Origin: Rhea pennata
Lineage: Eukaryota > Chordata > Aves > Rheiformes > Rheidae
Length of the DNA: 64,000 nt
Assembly: GCF_028389875.1 (NCBI RefSeq)
Contig: NC_084702.1
Location: forward strand, 53,912,053-53,976,052
Direction of reading: 5' to 3'
Both the position numbers and the translations under genes were made by a program. Within the stretch, counting starts at the first letter, position 1; the number at the start of each line of letters is the position of its first letter. The notes beneath the pieces are model-generated. The model did not search any database and was not told the origin of the DNA. It was given only the letters and a program-made list of their open reading frames with translations. Positions 62,866 through 64,000 of the stretch are shown here, one piece after another.

Positions 62866-64000
62866 CTACAAGAGAAGACAACCTGATATCAACCCGTAAG
62901 CCCTCATGCAATGCGAATGACAAATCAACTCACTTTTAACAGCTGTCCAATAAAAGAAACAATTCATTCTTATTATGGTTTACATAGAAACAGTGAGTTG
63001 GGGAAAAAAAGGTTAGTATCTACTGTATTTCTACACAAGTACCTTTGGTAGTCTTGGAAATCCATTGATTCTTAGTGCTGTATTGAGCACACAATTCTTA
63101 ACCCAACATTCATAATATTTTAATTCTTTTGATGATTTAGGGCCATAATTGAATCCTTTAGCTTGCTTCATAGCAACAATACATTACACAGAGGCATCTT
63201 TTTAGCAACCAAAATAGTACAATCCCAGAGTAAAAAAAATGCAGACAAAAATATTCAAAGGGATAAGGGTTATTTTGGGTAATAGGAAAGGAGGCTAAAA
63301 TCTTGTGGTGGTTTTGAGTCTGACTAAAGCATTTTATGGTATAATCAATTACACAACAGTGACTACAGGTTACACGGTTTTGTGGCAAGGGATGGGATAA
63401 GGCATCCTGCAGAGTCTGAAGTTTTAGGTCAATATTTTTATTGAAAATTGCTTCTAGATGACTTGGCTGTAAGTGGTTGTCCAGTCAGAAAAGTCAAATG
63501 CATCTGAATGTAGCATTCGGTGGGTCATTCTTTTCAGTGCTATCAACCTTTTCCATGCTAGCCTGACATGTTAAGTAGTTTGTCATTTTTTTTCTATATG
63601 AATAAAAATGGTTTAGAATTCATCAGCAAGGAAAAGAGAAAGTTTGGAGAGAAAAGAGGGGGAATATGGTAGACACCTAAAAATCCTGAATGGCATGGGA
63701 AAAGTGGATAGAGATAACTCTTCACTGTCTTTTCCAATATAAGAATACAGCCCATCAAACGGAGCTAGTGGGAGCAAAACTAAAAACAAACAAATGTGGG
63801 TGGCTATGTAGGATATGGAAGTATAAAGTCCAGTTACTTTGCACCTGTCAAGCAACTATACAGACAGACAGCTTTCAGAACAGCAAATACTGCTGGAAAA
63901 AGCAAAGTAAAATGACTTCTTCAAGCTCCAAGATGTCACTTAGCAGAGGTACATTATAACTATCAGTTTATGACTCTCAGCCGTGAGATACCAAACTAGG
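62866..64000 (-). other. CKMT2 5' intron or upstream sequence
   Basis: AT-rich, no CpG island and no recognisable exon. Since 62865 is an acceptor-defined exon start, the CKMT2 promoter and untranslated exon(s) lie in or to the right of this stretch. Confidence 0.5.

Overview
This is a vertebrate nuclear DNA window, almost certainly from a bird. Exons are small and separated by long AT-rich introns with GT/AG borders. Two fragments of the chicken-repeat-1 (CR1) LINE are present, each ending in the typical avian 3' tail. Three protein-coding genes can be read exon by exon: ACOT12 (+ strand, 5' end lost to the left), ZCCHC9 (- strand, complete) and CKMT2 (- strand, complete coding region). From memory, the order and relative orientation match human 5q14 (CKMT2, ZCCHC9, ACOT12), a block that lies on the Z chromosome in chicken. 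The species cannot be named from the sequence alone.

Layout: 1-23.3 kb holds ACOT12 exons corresponding to human exons 3-15. They encode most of a double HotDog acyl-CoA thioesterase with a C-terminal START domain. 23.3-28.4 kb is the tail-to-tail space between ACOT12 and ZCCHC9; no gene was recognised there. 28.46-35.0 kb holds ZCCHC9: five coding exons with four CCHC zinc knuckles, plus a probable untranslated first exon inside a CpG-island promoter at about 34.8-35.3 kb. 35.3-45.7 kb lies between ZCCHC9 and CKMT2. It contains one strikingly GC-rich exon-like island (37.55-38.3 kb), a 1-kb CR1 fragment (43.13-44.1 kb) and otherwise AT-rich DNA. 45.75-62.87 kb holds CKMT2: nine coding exons that join to exactly 419 codons, the length I recall for human CKMT2. 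62.9-64.0 kb is upstream or 5'-UTR-intron sequence of CKMT2.

The three genes do not form an operon or pathway. ACOT12 hydrolyses acetyl-CoA in the cytosol, CKMT2 makes phosphocreatine in the mitochondrial intermembrane space of muscle, and ZCCHC9 is a nuclear CCHC zinc-knuckle protein. Their adjacency is conserved synteny.

No undescribed multi-gene system was found. Points worth a second look are the divergent CpG-island promoter with ETS and CRE sites, a strong G-quadruplex candidate at the start of ZCCHC9 intron 1, the GC-rich island at 37.55-38.3 kb, and four unusually long near-perfect palindromes (6977, 10775, 17505 and 47375).
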